The notes: generated from the letters alone by a model not told the origin. Positions 26,446-35,968 are shown, counted from the stretch's first letter. The stretch: DNA of 41,994 nt from Streptococcus sp. SPS1 (GCF_030439915.1 NZ_JAQFJG010000015.1:1-41994), one strand, 5' to 3'. Numbers and translations: made by a program.

Positions 26446-26601
26446 ATGTGGCTCAATAATTTTTATGTCACAGAAGTGGAAACAGACTTACGAGTAGCCT
26501 ACCAAAATGGACAGATTTTACTTTCAAACTATGAAGATGCAGAAGTGTCTGAAAAAATTCTACTCAAACCGTATCAAACACTGGCTATCTATGTAAACTA
26601 A
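26446..26601 (+). pseudogene. 3' remnant of a trehalose-6-phosphate hydrolase gene (treC/dexS)
   Basis: An open frame of 51 codons encodes WLNNFYVTEVETDLR...GQILLSNYED, then KPYQTLAIYVN and stop. This resembles the extreme C-terminus of family 13 alpha-glucosidases such as TreC, including the typical LLSNYED and the final aromatic strand. The other roughly 490 residues are absent. The ATG at 26446 has no good ribosome binding site. In S. pneumoniae, as I recall, treC lies directly upstream of the yneF-like gene and murI, which fits a deletion of the tre locus. Confidence 0.7.
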
Positions 26602-26611
26602 ACTCAGTAAG

Positions 26612-26646
26612 GAGCCCTCTTTTGCATAAAATCAGGGTTCTTTTTG
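26612..26646 (+). terminator. Intrinsic terminator after the treC remnant
   Basis: GAGCCCT (26612-26618) pairs with AGGGTTC (26634-26640), followed by five T. It now ends the upstream ABC operon. Confidence 0.8.
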
Positions 26647-26742
26647 CTGTCTATTCCCTCCCTGAAAGCGTAAAACAAACTAGTCAGGGTGGCTAGTTTG
26701 TGGTATAATGAAAGAGACTCAAAAAGAAACAGGAGAAAAATG

Positions 26743-26991
26743 ATGGATTTACTTTTAGCAATTGTATTGATTGTGCTAGCTTTTCTAGGAGGAGCTCTTG
26801 GAGGAATGTACTTGGTTCGTAAGCAAATTGAAAAAGAATTCGCTGACAACCCACGTTTGAATGCTGAAGCAGTTCGTACTCTTTTGAGTGCAAATGGTCA
26901 AAAACCAAGCGAAGCTAAGGTACAACAAGTTTACCACCAAATCATCCGCCAACAAAAGGCAGCCCTTGCTAACAATAAAAAGAAAAAATAA
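26743..26991 (+). CDS. YneF-family (UPF0154) membrane protein
   Basis: The 82-residue protein has one N-terminal helix (2-22) and a conserved cytoplasmic part ([30 protein letters not shown]) ending in a Lys tail, as in YneF. The function is unknown. ATG 26740, directly upstream, is an alternative; AGGAG precedes both. A promoter with TGG TATAAT lies at 26701-26709. Confidence 0.88.
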
Positions 26992-26999
26992 ATAAGGAA

Positions 27000-27025
27000 A
27001 AGTCTGGGATGAAAGTTCCAGACTT
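27000..27025 (+). other. Stem-loop after the yneF-like gene
   Basis: AAGTCTGGGA and TTCCAGACTT pair over 10 positions around a short loop, without a T-run. The same GGGATGAAAGTTCC loop region is found in the pgk terminator at 39063. It may be a weak terminator or a processing site; the following 160 bp up to murI show nothing else I can identify. Confidence 0.55.
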
Positions 27026-27188
27026 CTCACTATGTTGCCTATGGTTTAGGGATGGGACTTTTTCCTTGCATTCTATTGATATTTGATTATGATTAGGAGA
27101 GAGTTGTTGATTAGGATGTCCTTCAGTTCATAAGGATCAATAATCATAATGAACTATCAATCAGAAAAAAGACTAGAAAGAAGACTGT

Positions 27189-27983
27189 ATGGATAATCGA
27201 CCAATTGGTTTTTTGGATTCGGGTGTCGGGGGCTTGACCGTTGTGCGCGAGCTCATGCGCCAGCTTCCCCATGAAGAAATCGTCTATATTGGAGATTCGG
27301 CGCGGGCACCCTATGGTCCCCGTCCTGCTGAGCAAATTCGTGAATATACTTGGCAGTTGGTCAACTTTCTCTTGACCAAGGATGTCAAAATGATTGTCAT
27401 TGCTTGTAATACTGCGACTGCGGTCGTCTGGGAAGAAATCAAGGCTCAACTAGACATTCCCGTCCTAGGTGTGATTTTGCCAGGAGCTTCGGCAGCTATC
27501 AAGTCCAGCCAAGGTGGGAAAATCGGAGTCATTGGAACGCCCATGACGGTACAATCAGATATCTATCGTCAGAAAATTCATGATCTGGCTCCGGACTTAC
27601 AGGTGGAGAGTTTGGCCTGTCCCAAGTTTGCCCCCTTGGTGGAGTCGGGTGCCCTGTCAACCAGTGTCACCAAGAAAGTAGTTTATGAAACCTTGCGTCC
27701 CTTGGTAGGAAAGGTGGATAGCCTGATTTTGGGTTGTACCCATTATCCACTCCTCAGACCTATTATTCAAAATGTCATGGGGCCCAAGGTTCAACTTATC
27801 GATAGTGGGGCAGAGTGTGTACGGGACATTTCAGTCTTACTCAATTATTTTGAAATCAATCGTGGTCGCGATGCTGGACCACTTCATCACCGTTTTTACA
27901 CAACAGCCAGCAGCCAAAGTTTTGCACAAATTGGTGAAGAATGGTTGGAAAAAGAGATTTATGTGGAGCATGTAGAATTATGA
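27189..27983 (+). CDS. murI: Glutamate racemase
   Basis: MurI converts L- to D-glutamate for peptidoglycan. The 264-residue protein has the start motif [16 protein letters not shown], catalytic Cys in VIACNTATA and the second catalytic Cys in [11 protein letters not shown]. Its stop overlaps the next start (ATGA). It leads a run of nine tightly packed genes to yidD. Confidence 0.96.
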   Translation: MDNRPIGFLDSGVGGLTVVRELMRQLPHEEIVYIGDSARAPYGPRPAEQIREYTWQLVNFLLTKDVKMIVIACNTATAVVWEEIKAQLDIPVLGVILPGASAAIKSSQGGKIGVIGTPMTVQSDIYRQKIHDLAPDLQVESLACPKFAPLVESGALSTSVTKKVVYETLRPLVGKVDSLILGCTHYPLLRPIIQNVMGPKVQLIDSGAECVRDISVLLNYFEINRGRDAGPLHHRFYTTASSQSFAQIGEEWLEKEIYVEHVEL

Positions 27984-28951
27984 CAAATAAAATTTATGAA
28001 TATAAGGATGACCAGGACTGGTATGTCGGCTCATATAGTATTTTTGGTGGTGTCCGGACATTGACTGATGAAGACTTGGATTTTCCTCTATTTGAGTTTG
28101 CCCAAAGATTTCGAGATGAGGAACAAGGTTTTCCTATTTCTGTGATTGTTTTACGCTATGGTTCTCTCTACCGTTTATTGTCTTTTGTGGTAGATATCCT
28201 CAACCAAGAAATGGGACGAAATCTGGAAGTCATCCAACGTCAGGGAGCTTTTCTCTTGATTGAAAATGGGCAACTCCTGCATGTAGCATTGCCTAAAGAA
28301 GGGGTCAATGTTCATGATTTCTTTGAGACAAGCAAGGTCAGAGAAACCTTATTGATTGCGACTCGAAACGAAGGCAAGACCAAAGAGTTCCGAGCTATCT
28401 TTGATAAGTTAGGCTACGATGTGGAAAATCTTAATGACTATCCTGACCTGCCTGAAGTAGCAGAAACGGGCATGACCTTTGAAGAAAATGCCCGCCTCAA
28501 GGCAGAAACCATTTCTCAATTAACGGGCAAGATGGTTCTGGCAGATGATTCTGGACTTAAAGTTGATGTCCTTGGTGGCTTGCCAGGTGTCTGGTCAGCT
28601 CGTTTCGCAGGAGTGGGAGCTACTGACCGTGAAAACAATGCCAAACTCTTGCACGAATTGGCCATGGTCTTTGAACTCAAGGACCGCTCGGCTCAATTCC
28701 ATACAACCCTAGTCGTAGCCAGTCCAAACAAGGAAAGCTTGGTTGTTGAAGCAGACTGGCCAGGCTACATTAACTTTGAACCTAAGGGTGAAAATGGCTT
28801 CGGCTATGACCCTCTCTTCCTTGTAGGAGAGACAGGTAAGTCCTCAGCTGAATTAACCCTTGAAGAAAAAAATAGTCAATCTCACCGTGCCTTAGCCGTT
28901 AAGAAACTTTTGGAGGTATTTCCATCATGGCAAAGCAAACCATCATTGTAA
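27980..28951 (+). CDS. RdgB/HAM1 nucleotide pyrophosphatase with N-terminal extension
   Basis: The 323-residue product has an N-terminal domain of about 120 residues that I do not recognise, followed by a complete RdgB/HAM1 domain from about residue 122 ([60 protein letters not shown]). The HAM1 domain hydrolyses non-canonical purine triphosphates such as dITP and XTP. The extension is normal for streptococcal homologues as I recall them. ATG 27980 overlaps the murI stop. Confidence 0.93.
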   Translation: MTNKIYEYKDDQDWYVGSYSIFGGVRTLTDEDLDFPLFEFAQRFRDEEQGFPISVIVLRYGSLYRLLSFVVDILNQEMGRNLEVIQRQGAFLLIENGQLLHVALPKEGVNVHDFFETSKVRETLLIATRNEGKTKEFRAIFDKLGYDVENLNDYPDLPEVAETGMTFEENARLKAETISQLTGKMVLADDSGLKVDVLGGLPGVWSARFAGVGATDRENNAKLLHELAMVFELKDRSAQFHTTLVVASPNKESLVVEADWPGYINFEPKGENGFGYDPLFLVGETGKSSAELTLEEKNSQSHRALAVKKLLEVFPSWQSKPSL

Positions 28952-29448
28952 TGAGCGATTCACATGGCGATAGCTTGATTGTGGAAGAAATGCGTGATCG
29001 CTATGTGGGCAAAGTTGACGCCGTTTTTCATAACGGCGATTCTGAACTGCGTCCTGATTCTCCACTTTGGGAGGGCATCCGTGTAGTTAAAGGGAACATG
29101 GACTTCTACGCCGGCTACCCAGAACGTTTGGTGACCGAGCTTGGTTCGACCAAGATTATCCAAACCCATGGTCACCTGTTTGACATCAATTTCCACTTTC
29201 AAAAGTTGGACTACTGGGCTCAGGAAGAAGAGGCCGATATCTGCCTTTATGGTCACTTGCATGTGCCAAATGCTTGGATGGAAGGAAAGACTCTTTTTCT
29301 AAATCCAGGTTCTATCAGTCAACCACGTGGGACCATCAGAGAATGTCTCTATGCTCGTGTGGAGATTGATGACAGTTATTTCAAAGTGGACTTTTTGACA
29401 CGAGACCATGAGGTGTATCCAGGCTTGTCCAAGGAGTTTAGCCGATGA
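28927..29448 (+). CDS. YfcE-type metallophosphoesterase
   Basis: The 173-residue protein has the metallophosphoesterase motifs [22 protein letters not shown] and YGHLHVPN, which bind two metal ions, so it is a complete phosphodiesterase of the YfcE/MJ0936 type. The substrate is unknown. It overlaps the end of the RdgB gene by 25 bp and the next gene by 4 bp. Confidence 0.93.
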   Translation: MAKQTIIVMSDSHGDSLIVEEMRDRYVGKVDAVFHNGDSELRPDSPLWEGIRVVKGNMDFYAGYPERLVTELGSTKIIQTHGHLFDINFHFQKLDYWAQEEEADICLYGHLHVPNAWMEGKTLFLNPGSISQPRGTIRECLYARVEIDDSYFKVDFLTRDHEVYPGLSKEFSR

Positions 29449-29906
29449 TTGCCAAGGAGTTTGAAACTTTCTTGTTGGGGCAGGAGGAAACTTTTTTGAC
29501 CCCTGCTGAAAATCTGGCCGTGTTGATTGATACCCATAATGCAGATCACGCGACCCTCTTGCTCAGTCAGATGACCTATACCCGTGTTCCTGTTGTAACA
29601 GATGAAAAACAGTTTGTTGGGACGATTGGGCTCAGAGATATTATGGCTTATCAGATGGAGCATGACTTGAGTCAAGAGATCATGGCAGATACGGATATCG
29701 TTCATATGACGAGAACGGACGTAGCGGTTGTTTCGCCTGATTTTACCATTACAGAGGTCTTGCACAAATTAGTGGATGAGTCCTTCTTGCCGGTTGTGGA
29801 TGCGTCTGGTATTTTCCAAGGGATTATCACGCGCAAGTCTATCCTCAAGGCAGTCAATGCCCTCTTGCATGATTTTAGTAAGGAATATGAGATTCGATGC
29901 AAATGA
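29445..29906 (+). CDS. CBS-pair protein (CbpB-like)
   Basis: The 153-residue cytosolic protein consists almost only of two CBS motifs (about 20-75 and 85-145; RVPVVTDEKQFVGTIGLRDIM and FLPVVDASGIFQGIITRKSIL). Such stand-alone proteins bind adenine nucleotides, and homologues (DarB/CbpB) bind c-di-AMP. Ligand binding is inferred only from the family. It overlaps both neighbours. Confidence 0.85.
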   Translation: MIAKEFETFLLGQEETFLTPAENLAVLIDTHNADHATLLLSQMTYTRVPVVTDEKQFVGTIGLRDIMAYQMEHDLSQEIMADTDIVHMTRTDVAVVSPDFTITEVLHKLVDESFLPVVDASGIFQGIITRKSILKAVNALLHDFSKEYEIRCK

Positions 29907-30637
29907 GAGATGGGATTTCAGCCTTTTTAGAAGAAAAGCAGGGCTTGTCTGTCAATTCCAAGCAGTCCTATAAGTATGATTTGGAGCAATTTTTAGACAT
30001 TGTGGGCGAGCGGATTTCTGAGACCAGTCTCAAGATTTACCAAGTCCAACTAGCCAATCTAAAAATTAGCGCCCAGAAGCGAAAGATTTCGGCCTGTAAT
30101 CAATTTCTCTACTTCCTCTATCAAAAAGGAGAAGTGGATAGCTTTTATCGTTTGGAATTAGCCAAACAAGCTGAAAAGAAGACCTCAAAACCAGAACTGT
30201 TAAACCTAGACTCTTTTTGGCAGGAAAGTAATTATCCAGAGGGGCGTTTACTAGCTCTTCTTATCTTAGAAATGGGGCTCTTGCCGAGTGAGATTTTAGC
30301 TCTCAAGGTTGAGGATATCAATCTGGACTTTCAAGTGTTGCGAATCAAGAAGGCTTCCCAACAGAGGATTGTCACCATTCCTACAACCTTGCTTTCAGAG
30401 TTGGAACCCTTGATGGGGCAGACCTATCTTTTTGAAAGGGGAGGGAAAGCCTATTCTCGTCAGTGGGCCTTTCGTCAGCTAGAATCCTTTGTCAAGGAGA
30501 AAGGTTTTTCGGCCTTATCAGCCCAAGCCTTGCGGGAACAGTTTATTCTAAGACAAATTGAAAAGCAGGTCGATTTGTACGAAATTGCAAAAAAACTAGG
30601 ATTAAAAACAGTCCTGACCTTAGAAAAATATAGATAA
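29897..30637 (+). CDS. XerD-like protein with degenerate active site
   Basis: The 246-residue protein has the N-terminal core-binding fold and C-terminal catalytic-type fold of tyrosine recombinases, but key residues are replaced: the first catalytic Arg (GLR) is Leu in MGLLPSE, the H-x-L-R His is Gln in SAQALREQ, and the LGH His is Leu in KKLGLK. One Arg and the terminal Tyr (EKYR) remain. It is thus unlikely to recombine DNA. It lies directly upstream of scpA, overlapping its start by one base. Confidence 0.9.
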   Translation: MQMRDGISAFLEEKQGLSVNSKQSYKYDLEQFLDIVGERISETSLKIYQVQLANLKISAQKRKISACNQFLYFLYQKGEVDSFYRLELAKQAEKKTSKPELLNLDSFWQESNYPEGRLLALLILEMGLLPSEILALKVEDINLDFQVLRIKKASQQRIVTIPTTLLSELEPLMGQTYLFERGGKAYSRQWAFRQLESFVKEKGFSALSAQALREQFILRQIEKQVDLYEIAKKLGLKTVLTLEKYR

Positions 30638-31365
30638 TGGATATTAAATTAAAAGATTTTGAAGGGCCCCTAGACTTGCTCTTGCACCTGGTTTCTAAGT
30701 ACCAGATGGATATCTACGATGTGCCCATTACGGAAGTCATCGAACAGTATCTAGCTTATGTCTCAACCCTGCAGGCCATGCGTCTGGAAGTGACGGGCGA
30801 GTACATGGTCATGGCTAGCCAGCTCATGCTGATCAAGAGTCGCAAACTACTTCCAAAGGTAGCAGAAGTGACAGACTTGGAGGATGACCTAGAGCAGGAT
30901 CTTCTCTCTCAAATTGAAGAATACCGTAAGTTTAAGCTCTTGGGTGAGCACTTGGAAGCCAAGCACCAAGATCGGGCTCAGTATTATTCTAAAGCACCGA
31001 CAGAGTTGATTTACGAAGATGCGGAGCTTGTGCATGACAAGACGACCATTGACCTCTTTTTGGCTTTTTCAAATATCCTAGCCAAGAAAAAAGAGGAGTT
31101 TGCACAGAATCACACGACTATCTTGCGGGACGAGTATAAGATTGAGGACATGATGGTTATCGTGAAAGAGTCCTTGGCTGGACGAGATCAATTGCGCTTG
31201 CAGGATTTGTTTAAGGAAACCCAGAATCTCCAAGAGGTCATCACCCTCTTTTTGGCAACCCTAGAGTTAATCAAAACCCAGGAGCTGATTCTTGTGCAAG
31301 AGGAAAGTTTCGGAGATATTTATCTCATGGAAAAGAAGGAAGAAAGTCAAGCGGCCCAAAGCTAG
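30637..31365 (+). CDS. scpA: Segregation and condensation protein A
   Basis: ScpA is the kleisin subunit that bridges SMC heads in chromosome condensation. The 242-residue protein has the kleisin start [24 protein letters not shown] and the C-terminal winged-helix region. It starts on the last base of the upstream stop and precedes scpB. Confidence 0.96.
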   Translation: MDIKLKDFEGPLDLLLHLVSKYQMDIYDVPITEVIEQYLAYVSTLQAMRLEVTGEYMVMASQLMLIKSRKLLPKVAEVTDLEDDLEQDLLSQIEEYRKFKLLGEHLEAKHQDRAQYYSKAPTELIYEDAELVHDKTTIDLFLAFSNILAKKKEEFAQNHTTILRDEYKIEDMMVIVKESLAGRDQLRLQDLFKETQNLQEVITLFLATLELIKTQELILVQEESFGDIYLMEKKEESQAAQS

Positions 31366-31383
31366 ACTTGATAGAGAGGAAAG

Positions 31384-31953
31384 ATGAGTACTTTAGCAAA
31401 AATAGAAGCGCTCTTGTTTGTAGCGGGTGAAGATGGGATTAGAGTCCGCCAGTTAGCTGAACTCCTCTCTCTACCACCGACAGGCATCCAACAGAGTTTA
31501 GAAAAATTAACCCAAAAGTATGAAAAGGATCCAGATTCCAGTTTGGCTCTGATTGAGACAGGGGGCGCTTATAGATTGGTGACCAAGCCTCAATTTGCAG
31601 AGATTTTGAAGGAATACTCTAAGGCGCCTATCAACCAGAGTTTGTCTCGGGCTGCCCTTGAGACCTTGTCCATCGTTGCCTACAAACAACCCATCACACG
31701 GATAGAAATTGATGCCATCCGTGGAGTCAACTCGAGTGGGGCCTTGGCAAAGTTGCAGGCTTTTGACTTGATACGAGAAGACGGGAAAAAAGAAGTGTTG
31801 GGTCGCCCCAATCTCTATGTGACTACGGATTATTTCCTAGATTACATGGGGATAAATCATTTGGAAGAATTACCAGTGATTGATGAGCTTGAGATTCAAG
31901 CCCAAGAAAGCCAATTATTTGGTGAAAGGATAGAAGAAGATGAGAATCAATAA
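31384..31953 (+). CDS. scpB: Segregation and condensation protein B
   Basis: ScpB dimerises and binds ScpA within the SMC complex. The 189-residue protein has two winged-helix domains with the conserved [27 protein letters not shown] segment. GAGGAAAG precedes its ATG; the 3' end overlaps rluB by 14 bp. Confidence 0.96.
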   Translation: MSTLAKIEALLFVAGEDGIRVRQLAELLSLPPTGIQQSLEKLTQKYEKDPDSSLALIETGGAYRLVTKPQFAEILKEYSKAPINQSLSRAALETLSIVAYKQPITRIEIDAIRGVNSSGALAKLQAFDLIREDGKKEVLGRPNLYVTTDYFLDYMGINHLEELPVIDELEIQAQESQLFGERIEEDENQ

Positions 31954-32662
31954 GTATATTGCCCACGCAGGTGTGGCCAGTAGGAGAAAAGCAGAAGAGC
32001 TGATCAAGCAAGGTTTGGTGACGGTTAACGGCCAAGTGGTACGTGAACTAGCAACCACTATCAAGTCAGGCGACAAGGTCGAAGTTGAAGGCCAGCCTAT
32101 CTACAACGAAGAAAAGGTTTACTATCTGCTTAACAAACCACGTGGTGTGATTTCCAGTGTGACAGATGACAAGGGCCGCAAGACGGTTGTCGACCTCTTG
32201 CCCAACGTGAAGGAGCGCATATACCCTGTAGGTCGTTTGGACTGGGATACATCAGGAGTCTTGATTTTGACCAATGATGGGGATTTTACGGATGAAATGA
32301 TTCACCCTCGTAATGAGATTGACAAGGTTTATGTCGCGCGTGTTAAAGGTGTGGCCAATAAGGATAATCTCCGCCCCTTGACCCGTGGACTTGAGATTGA
32401 TGGCAAGAAAACCAAGCCGGCTGTCTATGAGATTCTCAAAGTGGACCCAGTCAAAAACCGCTCTGTGGTGCAGTTGACCATCCATGAAGGGCGTAACCAC
32501 CAGGTTAAAAAGATGTTTGAAGCTGTCGGTCTCCAAGTGGACAAGTTGTCACGGACCCGTTTTGGACATCTAGACTTGACAGGACTCCGTCCAGGAGAAT
32601 CGCGTCGTCTTAATAAAAAAGAAATCAGCCAACTACACACCATGGCTGTAACCAAGAAATAA
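31940..32662 (+). CDS. rluB: 23S rRNA pseudouridine synthase RluB
   Basis: The 240-residue enzyme has an N-terminal S4 RNA-binding domain ([22 protein letters not shown]) and a pseudouridine synthase domain with the catalytic Asp in [17 protein letters not shown]. RluB modifies helix 89 of 23S rRNA. The stop overlaps the yidD start by one base. Confidence 0.94.
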   Translation: MRINKYIAHAGVASRRKAEELIKQGLVTVNGQVVRELATTIKSGDKVEVEGQPIYNEEKVYYLLNKPRGVISSVTDDKGRKTVVDLLPNVKERIYPVGRLDWDTSGVLILTNDGDFTDEMIHPRNEIDKVYVARVKGVANKDNLRPLTRGLEIDGKKTKPAVYEILKVDPVKNRSVVQLTIHEGRNHQVKKMFEAVGLQVDKLSRTRFGHLDLTGLRPGESRRLNKKEISQLHTMAVTKK

Positions 32663-32898
32663 TGAAACGAATTTTAATAGCGCCTGTGTGCTTTTACCAA
32701 CGGTTTATCTCGCCAGCCTTTCCCCCCTCTTGTCGCTTTGAGCCGACTTGTTCAAACTACATGATTGAGGCTATTGAAAAACATGGCTTTAAGGGTGTCT
32801 TGATGGGCTTGGTTCGGATTTTGCGTTGCCATCCCTGGTCGAAAACAGGTAAGGACCCAGTCCCAGACCATTTTTCTTTAAAGAGAAATGCAAAATAA
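32662..32898 (+). CDS. yidD: Membrane protein insertion efficiency factor YidD
   Basis: The 78-residue protein shows the YidD motifs [28 protein letters not shown] and RILRCHPW with the conserved Cys residues. It is an amphipathic inner-face membrane protein that assists YidC-dependent insertion. It closes the operon, immediately before a BOX element. Confidence 0.95.
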   Translation: MKRILIAPVCFYQRFISPAFPPSCRFEPTCSNYMIEAIEKHGFKGVLMGLVRILRCHPWSKTGKDPVPDHFSLKRNAK

Positions 32899-33094
32899 TA
32901 TTCAATGAAAATCAAAGAACAAACTAGGAAACTAGCCGCAGGCTGCTCAAAACAGTGTTTTGAGGTTGTGGATAGAACTGACGAAGTCAGCTCAAAACAG
33001 TGTTTTGAGGTTGTAGATGAAACTGACGAAGTCAGTAACCATACCTACGGCAAGGCGACGTTGACGTGCTTTGAAGAGATTTTCGAAGAGTATA
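32896..33094 (-). repeat. BOX element, A1B2C1 type
   Basis: This is the same repeat as at 23555 in the opposite orientation: boxC end (TAATATTCAATG) on the left, two boxB units (each with CAAAACAGTGTTTTGAGGTT, at about 32946 and 32993) and boxA with CCTACGGCAAGGCGACGTTG. The 199-bp length equals 59 + 2 x 45 + 50. It touches the yidD stop codon and lies before the terminator at 33113. Confidence 0.93.
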
Positions 33095-33112
33095 AATTGG
33101 ATTCTAATATAT

Positions 33113-33167
33113 AAAACACAGATAGATGATACTTGGTATTTATCAAGTGCCATCTATCTGTGTTTTT
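33113..33167. terminator. Bidirectional terminator between yidD/BOX and galE
   Basis: AACACAGATAGATG and CATCTATCTGTGTT form a long stem, extended inward by ACTTG/CAAGT, with A-run on the left and T-run on the right. It can end both the scp operon (+) and galE (-). Confidence 0.9.
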
Positions 33168-33191
33168 ATTTATGATTGATGTTTCTGCTAT

Positions 33192-34190
33192 TTATTCCAA
33201 AATGTTTTTGCCTTCTTTAACACGCCAATGATAATCCGATAAAATAATATCTTCAAGAGAGTAGCTAGCCTTCCAATCAAGATATTTTTTAGCTTTTGAT
33301 GCGTCTGCTAGGACGCTAGCTGGGTCACCAGCACGGCGAGCAACAATTTCGTGTGGTATTTTTTGATTCAGTAATTCTTCAGCAGTTTTAAAGATTTCTT
33401 TGACGGTATAACCTTTTTCAGTTCCTAAGTTAAAGATTTGAGAAGAACTGTCTTCTTGAAATAGGTAGTTCATTCCTTTAACATGAGCCTGTGCAAGATC
33501 CAAGACATGAATGTAATCCCGAATACATGAACCATCACGTGTATCGTAGTCATCTCCAAATATTTTTAGGCTATCATTTTGTCCCAATGCGGTCTTGTTG
33601 ATATTTGGAATGATATGAGTTGGATTTTTCACACGCAGACCGTTTGAGGCATCCATTTCAGCCCCAGCTACATTAAAGTAACGGAAAATAACATATTTCC
33701 AGTCGTAGCGATTGGCCATCCAGTAAATCATTCGTTCACCCATCAGTTTTGTTTCTGCATAAGGGTTGACAGGGTCGAGCAGGGTATCTTCAGTTGCAGC
33801 CTTGTCAATACAGTTATTACCATAAAGAGAAGCAGTCGAAGAGAACATGATTTTTTGAATGCCAACTTCAGATAAGACTTTGAGAACTTGGTTCATACCA
33901 GCAACATTGGCAGTGAAGTATTTACTTGGATTTTCAATACTTTCGCTCACAACAATCTCACCTGCACAATGGAGAACAGCATCAATCTTATTTTCTTCCA
34001 AATAAGTTTTTAAGGCGCTAGCATTATAAACATCCAGTTGTTTAAAGCTAGCACGACTATCCACAGCTGAACGATTTCCTGTAGAGAGATTATCGAGGAC
34101 ATGTACCTGATAGCCAGCATTTAAAAGAGCTTTAACGGTATGGGAGCCAATGTAGCCAGCCCCACCTGTAACAAGAATTGTTTTGGTCAT
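33192..34190 (-). CDS. galE: UDP-glucose 4-epimerase
   Basis: GalE interconverts UDP-glucose and UDP-galactose with bound NAD, feeding galactose use and surface polysaccharide synthesis. The 332-residue protein has the NAD motif GGAGYIGSHT, a Ser-Thr pair in FSSTASLYG and the catalytic YAETK (Tyr-x-x-x-Lys). AAAGGA precedes the ATG. No gal neighbours are visible, so it is a single gene. The 295 bp upstream, shared with pepA, hold both promoters and nothing else I can identify. Confidence 0.94.
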   Translation of the reverse strand: MTKTILVTGGAGYIGSHTVKALLNAGYQVHVLDNLSTGNRSAVDSRASFKQLDVYNASALKTYLEENKIDAVLHCAGEIVVSESIENPSKYFTANVAGMNQVLKVLSEVGIQKIMFSSTASLYGNNCIDKAATEDTLLDPVNPYAETKLMGERMIYWMANRYDWKYVIFRYFNVAGAEMDASNGLRVKNPTHIIPNINKTALGQNDSLKIFGDDYDTRDGSCIRDYIHVLDLAQAHVKGMNYLFQEDSSSQIFNLGTEKGYTVKEIFKTAEELLNQKIPHEIVARRAGDPASVLADASKAKKYLDWKASYSLEDIILSDYHWRVKEGKNILE

Positions 34191-34450
34191 GATTTTTTCC
34201 TTTACCTATTTTTGTACTATTTTAAAGAAAGAAGAAGGCGAAGTCAACTATTTTCTGCAAATTTCATGAAAAAATTGAACAAATATAGTATTGAATTGTT
34301 TTTTGTTTGGGAATTAATAGTTGGGTTAATCTTGGAATAGTTCTTAGATTTTACCTCACATGCAAGAAAATACAATCTTTTTCTAAGATAGAGCAGGACT
34401 AAGATACTAACTTAGAAATCCACCTTCCCACTATCCTTCTCCTATAAAAA

Positions 34451-34459
34451 GTGGTAAAA
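34451..34459 (+). promoter_or_regulatory. pepA promoter (extended -10)
   Basis: TGG TAAAAT lies 25 bases before the pepA ATG, which has an AAGGAA ribosome binding site. Confidence 0.6.
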
Positions 34460-34484
34460 TGGATGGAAGAAAGAAGGAACTGAA

Positions 34485-35549
34485 ATGACAACATTATTTT
34501 CAAAAATCAAAGAAGTAACAGAACTAGCTGCGATCTCAGGTCATGAGGCGCCTGTCCGTGCTTATCTTCGTGAAAAGTTAACACCGCACGTGGATGAAGT
34601 GGTGACAGATGGCTTGGGTGGTATTTTTGGTATCAAACATTCAGAAGCTGCAGATGCACCGCGTGTCTTGGTCGCTTCTCACATGGATGAAGTTGGTTTT
34701 ATGGTCAGCGAGATTAAGCCAGACGGTACATTCCGTGTCGTAGAAATCGGTGGCTGGAACCCTATGGTAGTCAGCAGCCAACGTTTCAAACTTCTGACTC
34801 GTGATGGTCGTGAAATTCCTGTGATTTCAGGCTCTGTTCCTCCACATTTGACTCGTGGAAAGGGTGGACCAACCATGCCTGCTATTGCAGATATCGTCTT
34901 TGATGGTGGTTTTGCGGATAAGGCTGAGGCAGAAAGCTTTGGCATCCGTCCTGGCGACACCATCGTACCAGATAGTTCTGCAATCTTAACAGCCAATGAA
35001 AAAAATATCATCTCAAAAGCTTGGGACAATCGCTATGGAGTTCTCATGGTGAGCGAGCTAGCTGAAGCCTTGTCAGGTCAAAAACTTGGCAATGAACTCT
35101 ATCTTGGCTCTAACGTCCAAGAAGAAGTTGGTCTTCGTGGTGCTCATACTTCCACAACTAAGTTTGACCCAGAAGTTTTCCTAGCAGTTGACTGCTCACC
35201 TGCTGGTGATGTTTATGGGGGTCAAGGCAAGATTGGAGATGGAACCTTGATTCGTTTCTACGACCCAGGTCACTTGCTTCTCCCAGGAATGAAGGATTTC
35301 CTTTTGACAACAGCTGAAGAAGCTGGTATCAAGTACCAATACTACTGTGGTAAAGGCGGAACGGACGCTGGCGCAGCCCATCTGAAAAATGGTGGTGTCC
35401 CATCTACAACAATCGGTGTTTGCGCTCGTTATATCCACTCTCATCAAACCCTCTACGCTATGGATGACTTCCTAGAAGCTCAAGCTTTCTTGCAAGCCTT
35501 GGTGAAGAAATTGGATCGTTCAACAGTTGATTTGATTAAAAATTATTAA
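34485..35549 (+). CDS. pepA: Glutamyl aminopeptidase, M42 family
   Basis: PepA removes N-terminal Glu/Asp from peptides in the cytosol. The 354-residue protein shows the M42 metal ligands and catalytic residues: His in ASHMDEVGFMV, Asp in KAWDNRYGV, Glu-Glu in NVQEEVGLRGA, Asp in AVDCSP and His in YIHSHQT. It is followed after 21 bp by a small immunity-like gene. Confidence 0.94.
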   Translation: MTTLFSKIKEVTELAAISGHEAPVRAYLREKLTPHVDEVVTDGLGGIFGIKHSEAADAPRVLVASHMDEVGFMVSEIKPDGTFRVVEIGGWNPMVVSSQRFKLLTRDGREIPVISGSVPPHLTRGKGGPTMPAIADIVFDGGFADKAEAESFGIRPGDTIVPDSSAILTANEKNIISKAWDNRYGVLMVSELAEALSGQKLGNELYLGSNVQEEVGLRGAHTSTTKFDPEVFLAVDCSPAGDVYGGQGKIGDGTLIRFYDPGHLLLPGMKDFLLTTAEEAGIKYQYYCGKGGTDAGAAHLKNGGVPSTTIGVCARYIHSHQTLYAMDDFLEAQAFLQALVKKLDRSTVDLIKNY

Positions 35550-35570
35550 ACCATAAGGGAGGTGGTAGGG

Positions 35571-35867
35571 ATGGTAGAACCAAACCTAGAAAGTCTTGTA
35601 AAAGATCTTTACAATCATGCCCGACATGATTTGAGTGAGGATTTAGTTGATGCTCTCCTAGAGACTGCTAAAAAACTGCCTACTACAAATGAGCAATTGC
35701 TGGCCGTCCGTCTCTCAGGACTCGTCAATCGTGAATTGCTCAAGAATCCCAGACATCCGGCACCTGAGTTGCTCAACTTGGCTCGTTTTATCAAAAGAGA
35801 AGAGGCCAAGTACAGAGGAACTGCAGCTTCTGCGCTTATGTACGGAGAGCTCTTTAAAATGCTTTGA
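35571..35867 (+). CDS. Bacteriocin-immunity-like helical protein
   Basis: The 98-residue, helix-rich protein has no membrane segment and fits the size and pattern of the enterocin A immunity family (four-helix bundles; EQLLAVRLSGLVNREL, HPAPELLNLARFIKREE). I chose ATG 35571 because AAGGGAGG ends seven bases upstream. No bacteriocin gene is adjacent, so it may be an orphan immunity gene that protects against bacteriocins of other strains. It probably shares the pepA transcript. The family call is from memory. Confidence 0.6.
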   Translation: MVEPNLESLVKDLYNHARHDLSEDLVDALLETAKKLPTTNEQLLAVRLSGLVNRELLKNPRHPAPELLNLARFIKREEAKYRGTAASALMYGELFKML

Positions 35868-35893
35868 TTCCATTGTGAATCAAAGCATTTTTC
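35859..35893 (+). terminator. Terminator overlapping the end of the immunity-like gene
   Basis: ATGCTTTGATTC and GAATCAAAGCAT form a perfect 12-bp stem followed by TTTTTC; the left arm includes the last codons. Confidence 0.9.
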
Positions 35894-35929
35894 TATATAG
35901 TAGAAAAGAAATTCTTACTTAGGAAAAAG

Positions 35930-35959
35930 TAAAAAGCCATCCAATTATGATGGATAGCT
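35930..35959 (-). terminator. Terminator of the Na/Pi cotransporter gene
   Basis: On the minus strand GCTATCC and GGATGGC pair (one G-U) and are followed by TTTTTACTTTTT. Confidence 0.8.
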
Positions 35960-35968
35960 TCTTGGTTC

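Noticed and set aside
32905..33114. A 69-codon frame with an internal repeat (SKQCFEVVD)
   Set aside because: It lies almost wholly inside the BOX element; the repeat is the two boxB units, and there is no ribosome binding site.
34140..34340. A 66-codon frame between galE and pepA
   Set aside because: It begins antisense to galE, covers its promoter, and has no motifs or ribosome binding site.
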